From Chromobotia macracanthus (taxonomy: Eukaryota > Chordata > Actinopteri > Cypriniformes > Botiidae), in the NCBI GenBank assembly GCA_036877525.1, contig JAZGTH010000115.1:426501-490500 (forward strand): a stretch of 64,000 bases of DNA, in the 5' to 3' direction. Position 1 is the stretch's first letter; each line of letters starts with the position of its first letter. Shown in pieces: positions 14,010 through 26,600 of this stretch. The position numbers were made by a program, and so were the translations under genes. The notes under the pieces were generated by a model, which worked only from the letters and a program-made list of their open reading frames with translations, was not told where the DNA came from and made no database searches.

Positions 14010-14223
14010 CAATACCGCTCCATTGGTTGACATTAGTTAACTACATCAGTATAAAGCAAGTTATATCTGTTAATACACAACTGACATGAACAAACAACTG
14101 TGCTGGTATTAACTAAAATGAACAAATATGAATAAATGCTGTAAAAATATATTGCTTATTGTTAGTTCATGTTAGCTTATGTATTAACTAATGTTAATGA
14201 ATGGAACCTTACTGTAAAGTGTT
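14010..14223. mobile_element. Short inverted-repeat MITE
   Basis: The left end ('ccattggttgacattag', then 'ttaactacat') and the right end ('atgtattaactaatgtta', then 'atggaacctt') are imperfect inverted copies over about 30-40 bp. The outermost right bases read 'actgtaaagtgtta'. This end sequence is typical of a very abundant fish DNA-transposon derivative, remembered as 'cactttacaataaggttcc'. There is no coding capacity, so it is a non-autonomous element. The left outer end is the more diverged one, and its boundary is uncertain by about 10 bp. Confidence 0.7.
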
Positions 14224-14344
14224 ATGCATACTGCTTCAGTGATTTTTACTGTGCATAAAATGCTTGTTTCTGAATGTGAGTAACATAAACCATATTTCCT
14301 CCGCTAGTATGAAGCAGAGGAGTAAATTTGTTGTTTGCTTGTGT

Positions 14345-14472
14345 TCCTGTAGTTTAGCTTTTAGAGCGTTTCGTTAGCAGTGCAAAGGTTGTGGGTTTGA
14401 TTTCCAGGGAATGCAAGTACTGATAAAAATGCCTTGGATAAGAATGTAAGCCAGATGCATAAATGTGCATGT
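14345..14472 (+). mobile_element. tRNA-derived SINE (HE1-like)
   Basis: The head starts 'tcctgtagtttagc' and continues through 'agagcg', an A-box-like region. A B box follows ('gggtttgatttcc', consensus ggttcgantcc) with one C-to-T change at the CpG. The body 'gggaatgcaagtactgat' leads to a decayed L2-type tail ('ccttggataagaatgtaag', 'gatgcataaatg'). The order of head, B box, body and tail matches tRNA-derived SINEs of zebrafish and relatives that I remember as HE1-type. A second, 5'-truncated copy lies near 31.3 kb. It is old and probably inactive. Confidence 0.8.
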
Positions 14473-15656
14473 TTGTGCCAAAAATAAGAGCTCTTTTTTG
14501 TGTTTTTCAGGTGACTTTTATTTCAGTTGAAACACTGCAAATTGATGGTCATCTAAAAAATGGAATGAAACGTCAACAGTGATCAGTATGATCTTAGATT
14601 ATAATAGAAATGCATTAATATGAAGAATAGCACATGCAGAATGTTGTTTTGCAGCCCAGTGGCTTGTGTAGCCACAACAGCTCCACTTTAGAACTAGTGG
14701 ACCCCCAATTCAGATTTTAAAGTGGTTTTGTTTTTAAATGCCTTGTCAAATATAATATTGTAGGTGTGGAATTTGATGGATGTGTTTGTTTGGAATTTAC
14801 AGCAGAAAATGAAGCAGCACTGTCCGTGACAAATGTAAAATTAGCTCAGCCTACATCACAGCACAGAATGTGCAATCCAAGCGCAAAACTGATAAAGAGC
14901 AAATCATTAGGATTCTGGTTGAAACTACGCTGAACAAATACATTCTCATTGCTACTGGAAAGCTCACAGGTGTTTTGGGAAGCTTATTTCAAGCGTGATG
15001 TGACTGAAAATTTAAAGATGGAAAAATGATTTACTGCTATCACACAAATTACACGTCACACGTTGTGTTATTAAATCCACCATCTGTGCTGTTTGTTAGG
15101 GAAAAAATTGTGATGCACCACAAAATCTTAAGTGGTTTCTTTGTAGGTTTCAAGATTCATGTTGGGTGATCTGAGGGCAAGCTTGCCTATAGAAAGCTTT
15201 GAGAAAAGTAATGTACCATGCAAATGTATAATTTTGTAAATGTCCAAATAATGAAAATAAACTAATGTAATATTGTGTCATGCTATGAACACCACAGATA
15301 ATTAAGCATGTAACAATATGATATCACTAAATGATTATTTCTGTTTTAAAAATAGTAGTTCATTAATTGACCCCAAAAGCTCACATTTTGTTGAATTATG
15401 CAAAATTGTGATTTATTTTTAATCCTGCATGGCACAAACACTACATTCTCTGTTAAGTTCTCTGTTTCATATAGTGTCTCACATTCTGTTTTTCTCTGAA
15501 ATGTTGTCTTTTAGTCTCCTAACCTCTAAAATGATGCAAATGACCATTATATTAGAAGCAGTTAATTGCTACACTGGGACACTTCTAACAGTAATACTTT
15601 GATATAAAAAGAGTGCATTATGTAATATCTCCCTGTTGGGAAAAAGTTTAAATAGC
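14473..15656. other. Gene-free unique DNA
   Basis: No gene, RNA or definite repeat is visible. The sequence is AT-rich, with many short frames on both strands and no motif I can name. Confidence 0.5.
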
Positions 15657-15815
15657 TTAAAGGTAGGATTGGCAATTTCAGAAAGGCTAGCAACACTAAG
15701 CAGCTTTGAAAGCATATGATCCCACCACCCTTCTGCTTTCCAAAGACATGCCTCCTCCAAAACACATGAACGCATACATAATTTGATGGGCAGGTAGGAC
15801 ATCCTATGATGTCAC
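15657..15815 (-). mobile_element. MITE-like element, copy C of four (truncated)
   Basis: The copy is inverted relative to copy D. The terminus reads 'ttaaaggtaggattggcaat', close to 'tttaaaggtagggtaggcaa', the complement of the right end of copy D. The next 140 bp share 'ggctagcaa', 'gctttgaaagcatatgatcc', 'cctcctccaaaacacatgaa' and 'ggtaggacatcctatgat' with the other copies. Similarity fades after about 15815, so the far half and the other terminus are missing or replaced. Minus-strand frames over it translate to a segment similar to that over copy A ('IGCPTC'), which reflects repeat homology. Confidence 0.7.
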
Positions 15816-16053
15816 ATATTGTCAACACATTCTAACAGTCAGAAAGAAGGTCAACAGTTCCCTTGATACATTTGTAGGTAGAAAAATAAAGCAGCTATGA
15901 AAACTGTACTAACTTTTAAGTGTTGTACATGTAACATTTTTGTTTCTGATTTGCTGCAGCTTGCCTAAACCCTAATGCTGCTGAAACTTTCTCAGTCTGG
16001 TAACTGCTGCTATACTGCTATGGTAATGTTTTCACTCTTTATATTCATGTTAC

Positions 16054-16059
16054 TGCACT
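16054..16059 (+). repeat. Flanking direct repeat, left copy (TGCACT)
   Basis: This six-base word immediately precedes the hAT-like element and is repeated exactly after its other end at 16736-16741. It is consistent with a target-site duplication. Eight bases is usual for hAT elements, so two bases may have diverged or the family assignment may be wrong. Confidence 0.65.
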
Positions 16060-16735
16060 CAGACATCCCACCTCTCCCGGAAGTTCTGGGAGTCTCCCGC
16101 ATATTCGTAGTGGCCCCCTGATGCCCGCAAATTAGATATCAATATCCTGGAAATCGTATAAGCGAGACAGACAGACACATGTAGTGACATAAGCCGCATC
16201 TAATTTCGGAGGCTACCCAGCTATAGTAAGTTTTGAATATCAACAGAATGAGCATCCTCTGATGATTGGTCTCATATGCGCTTAATAGACCAATCAGTTG
16301 TCTCGGTGGGCGGGCATACAGTCAACCTCGCACTCTCAGTCTCCTGTCAGTTCAGAATTTAAAATGAATAAATTCATTGACACAGACTGCTGTGACTTTG
16401 AGCCATCCAGTAAAATGCTCATATCTGCAAAGCAAGCCACATCTCAGTACAAGGAAAGTTTGTAAATGAAATAAAAAAATGAAAGAAACTGTATACATTA
16501 AAGTTATCTTTTTTTTTTACCATTTATTTTAGCCATTTGAGACAGAAAGTAGTGAAGTAATGAATGTGTATGTGTGTACTGTAAACAATTAAAATATGTG
16601 CTACAAATGTTCTATTAAATGTGTTTAATTAATCAAAAGTGTCATAAAACCCTGGGAGAAGGTGGGGGGAGGTTGTTGGGTTGGGGCAGTTGGTGATACC
16701 TCCCTGAAATTAGTTTTTGCCGGGTGGGTTGTCTG
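16060..16735 (+). mobile_element. hAT-like non-autonomous DNA transposon, 676 bp
   Basis: The element begins 'cagacatcccacctctcccg' and ends 'gggtgggttgtctg'. The outer 13 bases of the two ends are inverted copies with one mismatch, and CAG..CTG termini are typical of hAT elements. A 6-bp direct repeat (TGCACT) abuts both ends. The next 60 bases inside the left end ('gggagtctcccgcatattcg', 'gatgcccgcaaatta') are ones I recognise from a widespread fish DNA-transposon family. The right subterminal part ('ggtgatacctccctgaaatt') is also typical of it. At 676 bp it is far too short for a transposase gene and holds only a 33-codon frame, so it is probably an internally deleted derivative. It is less AT-rich at its ends than the surroundings. 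Confidence 0.8.
16364..16465 (+). pseudogene. Possible transposase N-terminal relic
   Basis: This 33-codon frame starts ATG and ends TAA inside the hAT-like element. It reads MNKFIDTDCCDFEPSS at its start and has a K/Q/S-rich second half. Its central position in an internally deleted element suggests the start of the lost transposase, but it is too short to show the BED zinc finger or the catalytic residues. It may equally be a chance frame. Confidence 0.25.
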
Positions 16736-16741
16736 TGCACT
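16736..16741 (+). repeat. Flanking direct repeat, right copy (TGCACT)
   Basis: This is an exact copy of the six bases at 16054-16059, placed directly after the terminal CTG of the hAT-like element. Together the pair supports insertion by transposition. Confidence 0.65.
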
Positions 16742-19700
16742 ACACTTGTTTGTTTCTACACATCAGCAATTAAAGTGTTTATAATAGCACCTAATTTATT
16801 GTTCAAGATCAGCAGACACAGCAGGGAACTTTAGTAATAAAGCAGCACTGGTCAGTGTGGACCATGTGCACAAGACATCATTAAAAAATGACCAGTGCTA
16901 AGCTAACTGCTTATACTGGTTGCACTCTCAGCAGCGTTGCTTAAGAAACTTCTCTTTAAATTAAACTATAATTGACAAATATATGAGGTTAAAATTAAAA
17001 TGTTAAAAAATGATGTCCAAATAGTATCAACAGGAAACAATAATTCATAATATAAAGTCTCACTTCCACCCACTGAGTAGTTTTTCTCTCCACTGTGTTA
17101 ATGAGTTGGCCTTGCCAAACAACTTTTATCAGTTGTAACAACTTGACAATATGTTGTTTAGTTTTGCCCTCTGCCTCATACTGGCTACACTCTTCACTAT
17201 TTATAGCCCTTGCCTTGGAGGATGTGTCTGAGCATTGAGAAACTTTATTTGTCTTCAGGTTTGATTTGATGACATTGAGCATGAGGCATAGTGTTTCATT
17301 TTCACTTTCTTAGCTCAGTCAGGTTTGTTCCAAGTCAATATCCATTCACCTGATTGGTTGCAACACTCATGCCACAAATAAAGTGCTTTCATCGCACACT
17401 GGGTATCTTTGTTTCGTATCGTGGAGGAATCGTGCTTTTATAGAATTTGGGTCAGTGATGGTATGCATTTCGGATCTCATTAGAATCTTAATCTGTTTGA
17501 TTTTGTGACTTTCAGGGGAACACTTGGCCTGTTTGTATACCGTGTTTGCGAAACGTGATGAGGTTATACATTTGCGAGTGGCTCGTTTTGCCTATGATTT
17601 TTAAATGGCATATTTTGCTGATGATACCAGCCTAGGCTAATTTTGCTCGCTAAAGATAGCCCACTCTATCACGTTTGGCATGGGAATCAATTTATGAATT
17701 TCAATTTATGAAATTGCACATTGGCAGACCTCAGCAGCAGGCTTGATTGCACAGGCTCTATTCTAATTATTGCTCACAGTTAAATAACCTAATGCCAGCG
17801 AGGTGCCAGGAGTTGTCAAAGGATATAATTAAGAGAAAAGCGTTTATACATTTCCTCACCTCTGACTTAACCCCATGATTAAATATAAGCAGGAAGAGGA
17901 GAGCTGGATGTGAAATTCAGTCAAACCAACTGTCTGAGATATTTTTGGCTAAACGCTGAGGTGTTAATAAAAAAATAATCCCTGTTTTTGTCACTTTCAA
18001 GTGAACAGTTTATGCATGTTCACTTTCATGTTCAGACTTTTCTGCGAGATTTAAGACATTTAAAACAACAAAGGTGAAACTTCGGTTCATTTTAATTAGA
18101 TTATTTTATTGAGTCTCAGAAAATGATTCTGTTTCCATATAGCCTGAGCAGAATTTGGGGTGTCAAATTCACATGTGCAGGTCTACTTTGCTCAATGACT
18201 AAAAATCTTGACTTCTTCAAATTTGCATGCACATGATACTTAAGAAATCTTTCTGTTGGGATTAAGTCAGCAGAATAGAAATATGCAGGTGTCTAGGAGG
18301 TATGAATGAGGCAGCATGTAGAAGACTCTGAGAACAGATTGCCAAGCAGGTCTAAAGCGGATTAGAGTTAATTAAAGGGATGTTCCTACTTGTCATATCC
18401 ATGGATCCACTTTCTATTTACATACTAATGCAGAGAGTGGGTGGAAGAGGTGAGCGAACCAACATAACATTGCAATGCTTAACAGATGAGAAATGTTAGT
18501 TTATTATTTTATTAATTATTTTAAAATTATCATTAGTTTAACCACTTCACCTGTGTTTACAACCCCTGATCACATATTTCATTTTGATAAATGGTTTACC
18601 AGTGCTGTAGTCTTTGGATCATGTCTTCTAAACATCACAGATGGATAGGGGAAAATAATTTAATTGATTCATATTTTTGTTTGTGTTAACTGTTTAATCA
18701 CTTTACATGCTGTTGTAGTGTAAATATTATAAGTACAATATACAAGTTCTTCAATAGAACAATACAGAAAAGATTATTGGTTTCCTTCTAAAGATGCAAA
18801 ATTTCTGACTTTCAGTATTACATACACAAGTAATATACACAAGTAATATGAACTCCTCAATATAGAAACTGGTTTCAGACAGAATTTCAAGGCATCATAA
18901 CATCATGTCTAACAGTTAAAAACAAACTGAACAAGTGAACTTGTTCAAACAAGTGACACCAACAATCAACTTTAATGCTTATGTCTTAGTAGAAATGGAA
19001 ATGACAGTGAAGAATATGTGCCTTCAAAAACTGACCATGTAACACAAACACAGGGCTTTGATGTGCTTTGCTGCCTTTTTACCTCCATATACGGCCTGCA
19101 AAACCCATTTTTTAAACGTAATTTCAAAGTCTCATTTCCTTTGACTCTTGTTTGAGACACACAACAAATCTGCTTTGGCCAATTAGTGCAGACTGTCATT
19201 TTCACAACAATGCTTTGTTTTCAGGGGAGATGTTTTGAATACATTTGCATTTTGTGAATTGCCCTTTTCACATTACAGGGTGAAAATAAGAACGAGTGCT
19301 CTGTTTACTTTATTGTCAACCAATAGCATTGCGTAAATGTTAGCATATTTCAGACTGCAGTCACCCAGTGCCTTTAATTTGATGTTCCTGCCATAAAACG
19401 CCATTATCAAATTCAAATTGGGTTGAGACAAAGTCAATTAACTTCTGCCAATATGCACTCTGTCTGAGTGAGACCTGTCTGGGCGTTAATTGGATATTGT
19501 TGTCATTAATGTTGGCGGCAGAAGGTGTTATAAGAGGAACATTTCTGAGTAAGCATATGTATAAAATGAACCATTCACTGTTTTGTGTCCTCTGAGGGTA
19601 TTGCGGGTGACATTGTCATTGTTACTGTGTACTTGTCCCACCTCAGGCCCTATTTAATTGACCCATTAGTCTACAATGTGACTGATTCTGAAGCAGTGAT

Positions 19701-19843
19701 ACAGAGCCTATTTTTAAATGCAAAATGCATCCAGTGAGATTTCTCACCATATTTGTCAAATAATTAGTCTGTGGACAGAAACAATATCTTCCAGCAGTCT
19801 CCCTGCAGGGCTGCGTTTTAATTTGGAACATTTACTACATGAC
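16742..19843. other. Gene-free DNA with candidate regulatory segment
   Basis: No gene is supported. The part at about 17.54-17.91 kb is of higher complexity, free of simple repeats, and rich in homeodomain-type cores (taatta, attaag) near 'ccagcgaggtgccaggag'. I would test it first as a conserved non-coding element. A second such segment is 19.26-19.56 kb. A 13-bp tandem duplication lies at 18.82 kb. Confidence 0.45.
18823..18848 (+). repeat. 13-bp tandem duplication
   Basis: The unit 'tacacaagtaata' occurs twice in perfect tandem (18823-18835 and 18836-18848). No role is visible. Confidence 0.85.
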
Positions 19844-19917
19844 TCTTTGGAATACTTTATTCTTTATACTTTATTAGATTGGTCAATGGCACTATTCCAT
19901 GGTCAGATATTCAAATA
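19844..19917 (+). mobile_element. Possible DNA-repeat fragment
   Basis: The words 'ctttggaatactttattct' and 'gattggtcaatggc' resemble a common fish repeat segment of the form ggaatactcgattctgattggt. A related segment occurs near 59.69 kb, and an inverted one near 23.57 kb. The evidence is short word similarity plus memory of the family, so both limits and identity are uncertain. Confidence 0.35.
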
Positions 19918-22900
19918 TATGATTCATATCACACAGGGAGGTTCTCACATGAGACCTAATAAAATAAATTTGACTCAAATCTGTATTTCATGTTCATTTA
20001 TGTAATTATCACACTTCATACTTCATACATGGCTTACCAAACTGTATGCATGTTGTCAACTATTATTATAAAAAAACCATTAATATTAATACAATTCCAG
20101 TCACCCTTTCAGAGTTTATTTGTGTCAATAACCGCCTGACTGTAAATAATCCCATACATATCTTACCTTTACCAAAATATATCACTTTTATAAAATAAAA
20201 TGTATTTTTCAAAGTTGTAATCGTCTGGGTCACTGTGGTCATTTTATATCAGAATAAGCCCATGTGCTACTCTTTGTACTTTTGTAAGTAGCAGCCAGTG
20301 AATGATAAACAATCATTACTGACATCTCTGTAGGCAATTTCTGATGATGAAAATCAATTCCATCAAGTGTCAGTTTTTTTGTAAAGAGCTTATCTAATGT
20401 TTTGTATGGAACACACTATCTTTCTGTCATTCGCTCCATGGTCAAAATCTGTTTTGACTGGTGTCTGATCGATTCAAAACTGTTAAACCCTAATGTTGTT
20501 TAGGCTACAATGAAAGCCTTTCTGCACACAAGTGTTGCTATAAAATTCATGTAGATATCATTGTAGTTCTGAGCATGTTTTCATCCATATCTGAACTGCG
20601 TCCAGAAATCATGATGTAACCGAGCTTGATTTTGTTAACTCATACAGAATATAACACACAGTCTGGTTCTTAATGATCTTATGAAGATTATTTTTAATGA
20701 TTAACTGTGTTTTCATGATAGCTTTAATGGCAGTTATAAAAATAAACCTGTTCATTTATCAGAAATGCCAAATTCATGGCTTTAGCCAAACCTTTCTATT
20801 TTAAAACTAGTTTATGGTCTGTAATTTCCTGTTAAATTTTATCAAACTGAAAACAGAAAAATGACCCACTAAGGGTCTGATTTAAGACACTTCCATCTGC
20901 TAAAATAACCCTTCATAAAACTATGTTTCTGTATGCAGTTCAGTAATAGCAGCCTGGTTTCATTAGTAGCCTTACTGAATAATGTATGTTCTGTTTCTGT
21001 CCGTTGTTGCTTTATATTTAAACTAAAGGAGATTGTTATTTTACTGTATGCAAGATTTCATAGGGTAACAAACAGGTTTTGGTTAGAAAGGGCACAGTTC
21101 CTAGCATGACTCTTTAATCTCTTTCTCACTTTGAAACTTTTTCACCCAAGGGTGGCTAACTGTAGAGGGCTTTCTGGACCCCCCAGTAACAAATACCCAC
21201 TGCATGGAGGTGATGAAACAATATAGTTTTTCAATGCAAGTAGAACTGCTTTTGTGCAGTGAGGTGTGATGGAATTAAACGCAGGGGTTTTCTGCTCATC
21301 TGTACAGTATATTAGGTTTCCCACCAATTATTTTTCAGGTTGCAGTGTTTTTCAACAGGATTCATAATGAGACAATGTAATGGCATATATTGTGGTCACA
21401 AAGGTTTGTGATTTAAAAAATAAAAAGAACTTGTTACTGCAGGTGACTGCATCCTTTTCTTTTTCATCCCCCCCAATTTCACCTCTTCCTGTTTCTTCCT
21501 GGATGGACTCCTGCAGTTGGCCTTTGCAAATGGCCCTGAAGCTTTACAAAAGCCAAGCTAAAGCTCAACCTGCTGTATTCAATGTGTGCTGAACAGAGAC
21601 CAACCTATTATTCCATCCATTCCCCTCCTTTGAATCTGGTGACCTATTCCAGTGAAAAGCAATTTCAATAAAGGTCATACACATGACTAGGTAAGTAAAA
21701 ATGTCTATGAGGCACACTTTTTAAAGTCCTTTATCTTTTTATTGTTGTATGCAGTATTGTACATCAAAATCATCTTTTGATGTCATTAGGTGTTGATATA
21801 GCCTACAACATTTCATTTTCATCATTTAATTCTGAACCTGTGACAAAAGTTGTATGTCACATTGCATAACAAACTTAAACTTAAACAATGTGCTTGCTTG
21901 CTATGGGGTCTTGGTTGATTATAGCTAATTAGGTTTGTGGTCCTCAGGCAACCCATCTAAAGTTTGTGATAAAGTTTAATAGGGGTGTAGTTGTGATGGC
22001 TGGTGAATATTATAGTGTGGTGACCTGCTGGCTGAGTCTCTTGACTGGTTAAAGGAAGGTTTCAGGAGCTTGGCCAGGCTTTGAGACCAGATGTGGTTTT
22101 TCATATCATGGGAAATCAATTTGTCAACACTTTTTAGCATGTTAGGTTGAAACATTTCCAAAACCAGCTATTCCTCATCTACGACATTCCCTCTTATACC
22201 CTCACATACTAGGTCTTATTAACACAACATATCATGATGAAAATGCCTTTGTTGCCATCTTTTGTGTGAAAGCTACAGTGTTCTGACTGGGCTTAAGTCA
22301 TGATTATTCTTAAAGCATTATTTCAAATTACAATATTTATGTTCTTCTGTTGTTAAACTGACATATTTTTGGCACAATAATTGGTAAAAAGCCTGTTGTA
22401 TCAAAACAACATGTTGACAAGAAGGGGTTAGAAAATGTATGTCTTCGATGCATTTTTTGACAGTGTGACATTGAAAAATAGACACATTAGTTAACAATTC
22501 CAGTAGGCATTAAGATTTGATTGTATCCATTACTAAGGGAACATCTCTCACCTGGTTAATAGTGATTTCTTCCTTTTTTCTTTTTTTAGAAACATGAACT
22601 ATACCCAGATGGGAATTAAGTACAAAATCCAGATCAGTTGTAGTTTGTAATGAAAGTTATTAAACATAATATGTGTTGTAAATATTTGAGGAGGCTGACA
22701 TCTGGTTGAGAGTCCATCTGTTCTGCAGATAATGTGCCTCTCTGCTCCTTTCCCCTCATGTAAAATGCATTTGGGCATCTGTTGCTCCCATTGAGTTAAG
22801 ACTAGAGTGTGGATTTTAAGGCACCCTTCACAAACATCTTTGTACACGTCAGCTTTCTTCCGCTACTCTGTTCCAGCAACATAGTTTTTATGTTTAGGTT

Positions 22901-23523
22901 TGCTGCCAGCACAGCATTTTGACCTACAACTAAACTGGCTTGGAAGTGGAAATCCATTATTGAAGCTTGTTGCCATTGTTGCTGTAGTGGCTGTGTAAAC
23001 GTTTACAATGGTGATGCTAATTCTTCTGTTCAACGTCTGTTGCAATGCTGATTATTAGCTTTCCGCACTAAACTAAGCTGTGGAGCTTTTTCTTCCCGGG
23101 TTTGTTTGTGTCTCTTAACTGTTAAATTTTGCAGCAGATTTGTGATTGTGCTGCTGTTCTGAATGTCAGCACTGATATGTAGAACAACACCATGATTTGC
23201 ATTTCAGACAAAGTTTAAGCAGTTATTTCATTTATAATTTATTGAAATATATTTCTCCATATAAGCTTCAAAACAAGCCGAGCCATCTTCCAGGTATCAA
23301 TTTTAGGATGTAAAAGCGTTTCTGTAAAATTTCCATTAAGTAATATAAACCTTAAACTTTTTTTAATCCTGTAAAATTTTTAAAACATTCCAGTAACAAA
23401 ATAGAATAACGTATTTGATATATATGATATTTAATGTGACAAAAACATTCTACTAAAGTTACTGCTACGTTTTTGATAACTTTGAGAGAACTTTAGAAAC
23501 AGTAACACTGGCTTTGATTTTGA
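19918..23523. other. Gene-free unique DNA
   Basis: No gene, RNA or definite repeat is visible. Frames are at most 82 codons. The sequence is AT-rich and ordinary throughout, apart from a pyrimidine-rich run near 21.45-21.50 kb. Confidence 0.5.
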
Positions 23524-23611
23524 GGGGTGTTGAAAGACAGCAGTTTGCTTTCAGCACTCATGGAACACTGCTTAGCCAATCAAATCAGAGTACTGGAACT
23601 AACTGTTGTAT
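23524..23611 (-). mobile_element. Possible DNA-repeat fragment, inverted
   Basis: The stretch 'gccaatcaaatcagagtact' followed by 'ggaact' is close to the complement of ggaatactcgattctgattggc, the segment seen near 59.69 kb and, more weakly, 19.85 kb. The preceding 'ttgctttcagcactca' also reads like the remembered family. The evidence is weak and the boundaries are approximate. Confidence 0.3.
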
Positions 23612-26600
23612 TAAGTCAATACACATATTACATTTGAAAGAGCCATACAGTCTTTTTAGGCTATGCCTTGATCTTTTTAAAGATTCTGTTTAATCACATT
23701 ACAAAATTCTCTAAATATCAGCATTGGTCATGTGGGATTAGAGCAACCCTTCAAACATTTATAGATTGCAATTAACTGATGAGTCTAAAGGGAAGAAATA
23801 CTTCATTTTTTGTCTGCAAGTAAAGCCTCATTAGCAAGTTGCAGGAAGATGACTTTATTTAAGATGTTCTGCATACCAAGAACATTTGTGGACAGGTAAG
23901 TCTATTTCTCCTTAAAGGTGATTAATCACTGTCCTGTTACATGGAGTAATATGCAATTTATAAAATGTTTCATTAAATTAAGTTTCCCATAATTATTATT
24001 TATTAAACGAGCAGATAACATGAGCAAGGCATCTTCCTCACCACTGCTATCCAAAATGATGTATGTGCATAGTGATTTTCAAATGACTCTCAATTGATTT
24101 GTCCTCTTTGTCAAATAAACCTCTAATTAAGGTTATTTTGCATTGTTTGTCAAGATGACCTTTAGTGTTGTCACTTCATCTCCAAGGTAGAAATCCAAGG
24201 GTCTTGGTCTTTTATATAAAACTGACTTTTAAAGATGTACCTGTACATATTCATGTCTTAATCAGAGTAGGACGTTTATTTGTGAACTCATTGGTGTGGT
24301 GGAAATACATTTAGCTACATTCTCTCATATTTGATAAATGTTTGATAAAGTGAAAATTTAGCACAGTGTGCTATGTGTTGTAAATAGCAGCTTGTTCTGT
24401 AAAGAGCTAAATCGGTTTATCCTGAAAAAATGCTAAGTTAGTAGCATTGCTATTTTTAGTTAGTTACTCCTCAGCACAGTGTGTGTGATTCTGTTGTATT
24501 AAATAGGTTTCTGTTTAACCACAGTCTTCATAGAGCAAATCACAAACAATACATCACCATTTCCCCATACCCTACTATACTGTACTTAAAATCACACCAA
24601 ACCATTGAAACACCTTCAAAGAGTGCTGATCTAGGTTGTTTACATTGTCACATATTCTCTTTAGTGTAGTGTATGATGAACATCTTCAGAAAGAACATCT
24701 GAGATCGTCTCACAGGAAGTGTTCTACACCTCCACAGAGAACATTTACAATTTTATTTTCAGAATATAGACATACGGATGATTCTCAGCAAGTACTTCAC
24801 TGCATATGTTACTGTATGTTAGGGCGTGAAAAAACATGCAGACAAAGTATGTTAAAGTGTTATTTATATCTCGCTATTCAAAAAGCAACCATCATTTACT
24901 TACCCACTGCTAAAAGACAGCTTGTTGGCACAGAATGTCTTGGCGTCGCCTGGGATAGTTATCACACCTTATATGCTATTGTTGTTGGCAGGCTAATGTA
25001 TTAACAAGTATGTAGCACCAGGTTTGCTGGATGGATACAGAGTGGTGAGAAGAATGAAGTCAAAGACAGGCTCTGAATGTACATTTATTTTTTCTGTTCT
25101 GTTGATCTTTTCTACTGCATGGCTGTTAAACCATCTGCATAGAGACAGACAAAGTGATGGTACTCTTAAACTGGGGATCCATCAAGGCCCTAAGAGCATG
25201 ACATTAACAGGAAGTGTTTTGTCTGAGATGTCTTTTAATTTTGCCTCTATTTTGCATAGTTAAGTTTGGCTCTATTTAAGGAGTTTGCTGTTATGAATAG
25301 CTTCCTGCTCTTAGCACTTAATGATCTTGGGGAAGTGCCGACAGATGGAAATACGTACAGACTAATAGATTAATTAAGAATAGTATGGTTTGCAGCACTG
25401 CCTCCAGTTACCTAAAACAACCCGGTGATGGTTTTGGAATGCATACATCATGTGGAGGGGCTATTAACATATTTCACAGTGCAATTCATTCACCTTGGCT
25501 GTGACATAAGCTTCTATGTGGATTGCAGAAGCTGTTGAGGTTTTCTGAGTGGCGTGAGGTGGTACATGAATGGAGGGCTGTACATCATGGCAGTAGCGCC
25601 TGATGGGTTTGGAACAGCACTAAATCATTGAGTGTTGTGGAGGGTTCCAGGCCTGCCAGGCTTTTCTCATTGTTCTGCACTGCAGACCTGCAGTATCCCC
25701 ACCACCCACATGCAGTAATCAGAAATTTTGGGAAATTCTCCCTGTGACTGCTGACTGACAGAAAGGTGCAGAATGAGTGATGTTGATCTCCTTTGATATT
25801 AACTAGGAACCAGTGCCTGATGTTTCCCAGCAGATTTGCCCTAGTTGGATATTTGTCAGTGTTGCTGTATATCAAAGCCATATCATGCAAGCAGGAGTGT
25901 GTATATCAGTGTAGTTGTGATTCGGCTTCTGGTAATTAAGACCATAACTGTATGAGTGCCAACGCTGCACACAGCTCTGCTATTGGAATATGCACATACA
26001 GTACCCATAATGGATAAATCTTAGACATTAACTATGGTTATCTCTTTATGTTGCAAAAGTAATAAGAAAATAAAAGGAACTTTCAGTTTCAATTGATATT
26101 CAGTGTAAAATTGGATGAATTAAAAAAAATCATTAATATCAGCCGATAATCAGTATGGTCCTCATATACTATATACTATAAAGAAGCCAAAATTATACTA
26201 AACAAAAAACTGTGTGGTATTGTATAGAGCATTAAATTTTGTTGCAGATAACCTCCTGGAGTCTGATAGAATTTCCTTTAGCTGAAGAGAAGCTTGCATT
26301 AAATCGACAAGGTTTAAATGACAACCCTGATGGAGCATGTCATCCCGGATAGACACGTTTCCACCCTGAGATGAGGCGCGCTCAGAAAAGCAGTGCAGAG
26401 TTTTCCTAATCAACTAATTTGTGCTGCTTCTTCCTTCCTGCAGGCAGCACAGCGGATTATCAAAGCCCGCAATGCATAAACACAATAGCAATCATGTGCC
26501 AGAATGCTTGATAGATTCAGAGCCCTGGGATGTAAATGACTCCACTCATGATTGCATCATTTCTGTTTTTGACTCCCCGTCTTCTCAGACGTCAGGCATG

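Noticed and set aside
14345..14420. A true tRNA gene
   Set aside because: The A and B boxes are diverged, no cloverleaf can be completed, and the segment continues into a SINE body and L2-type tail.
23860..23905. Donor-like 'ggacaggtaagtc'
   Set aside because: It is a good splice-donor match, but the preceding sequence has no recognisable coding frame. Such matches occur by chance in long AT-rich DNA.
24636..25004. 122-codon frame
   Set aside because: No domain, no conserved-looking motif and no context. Its length is within chance for the number of frames examined.
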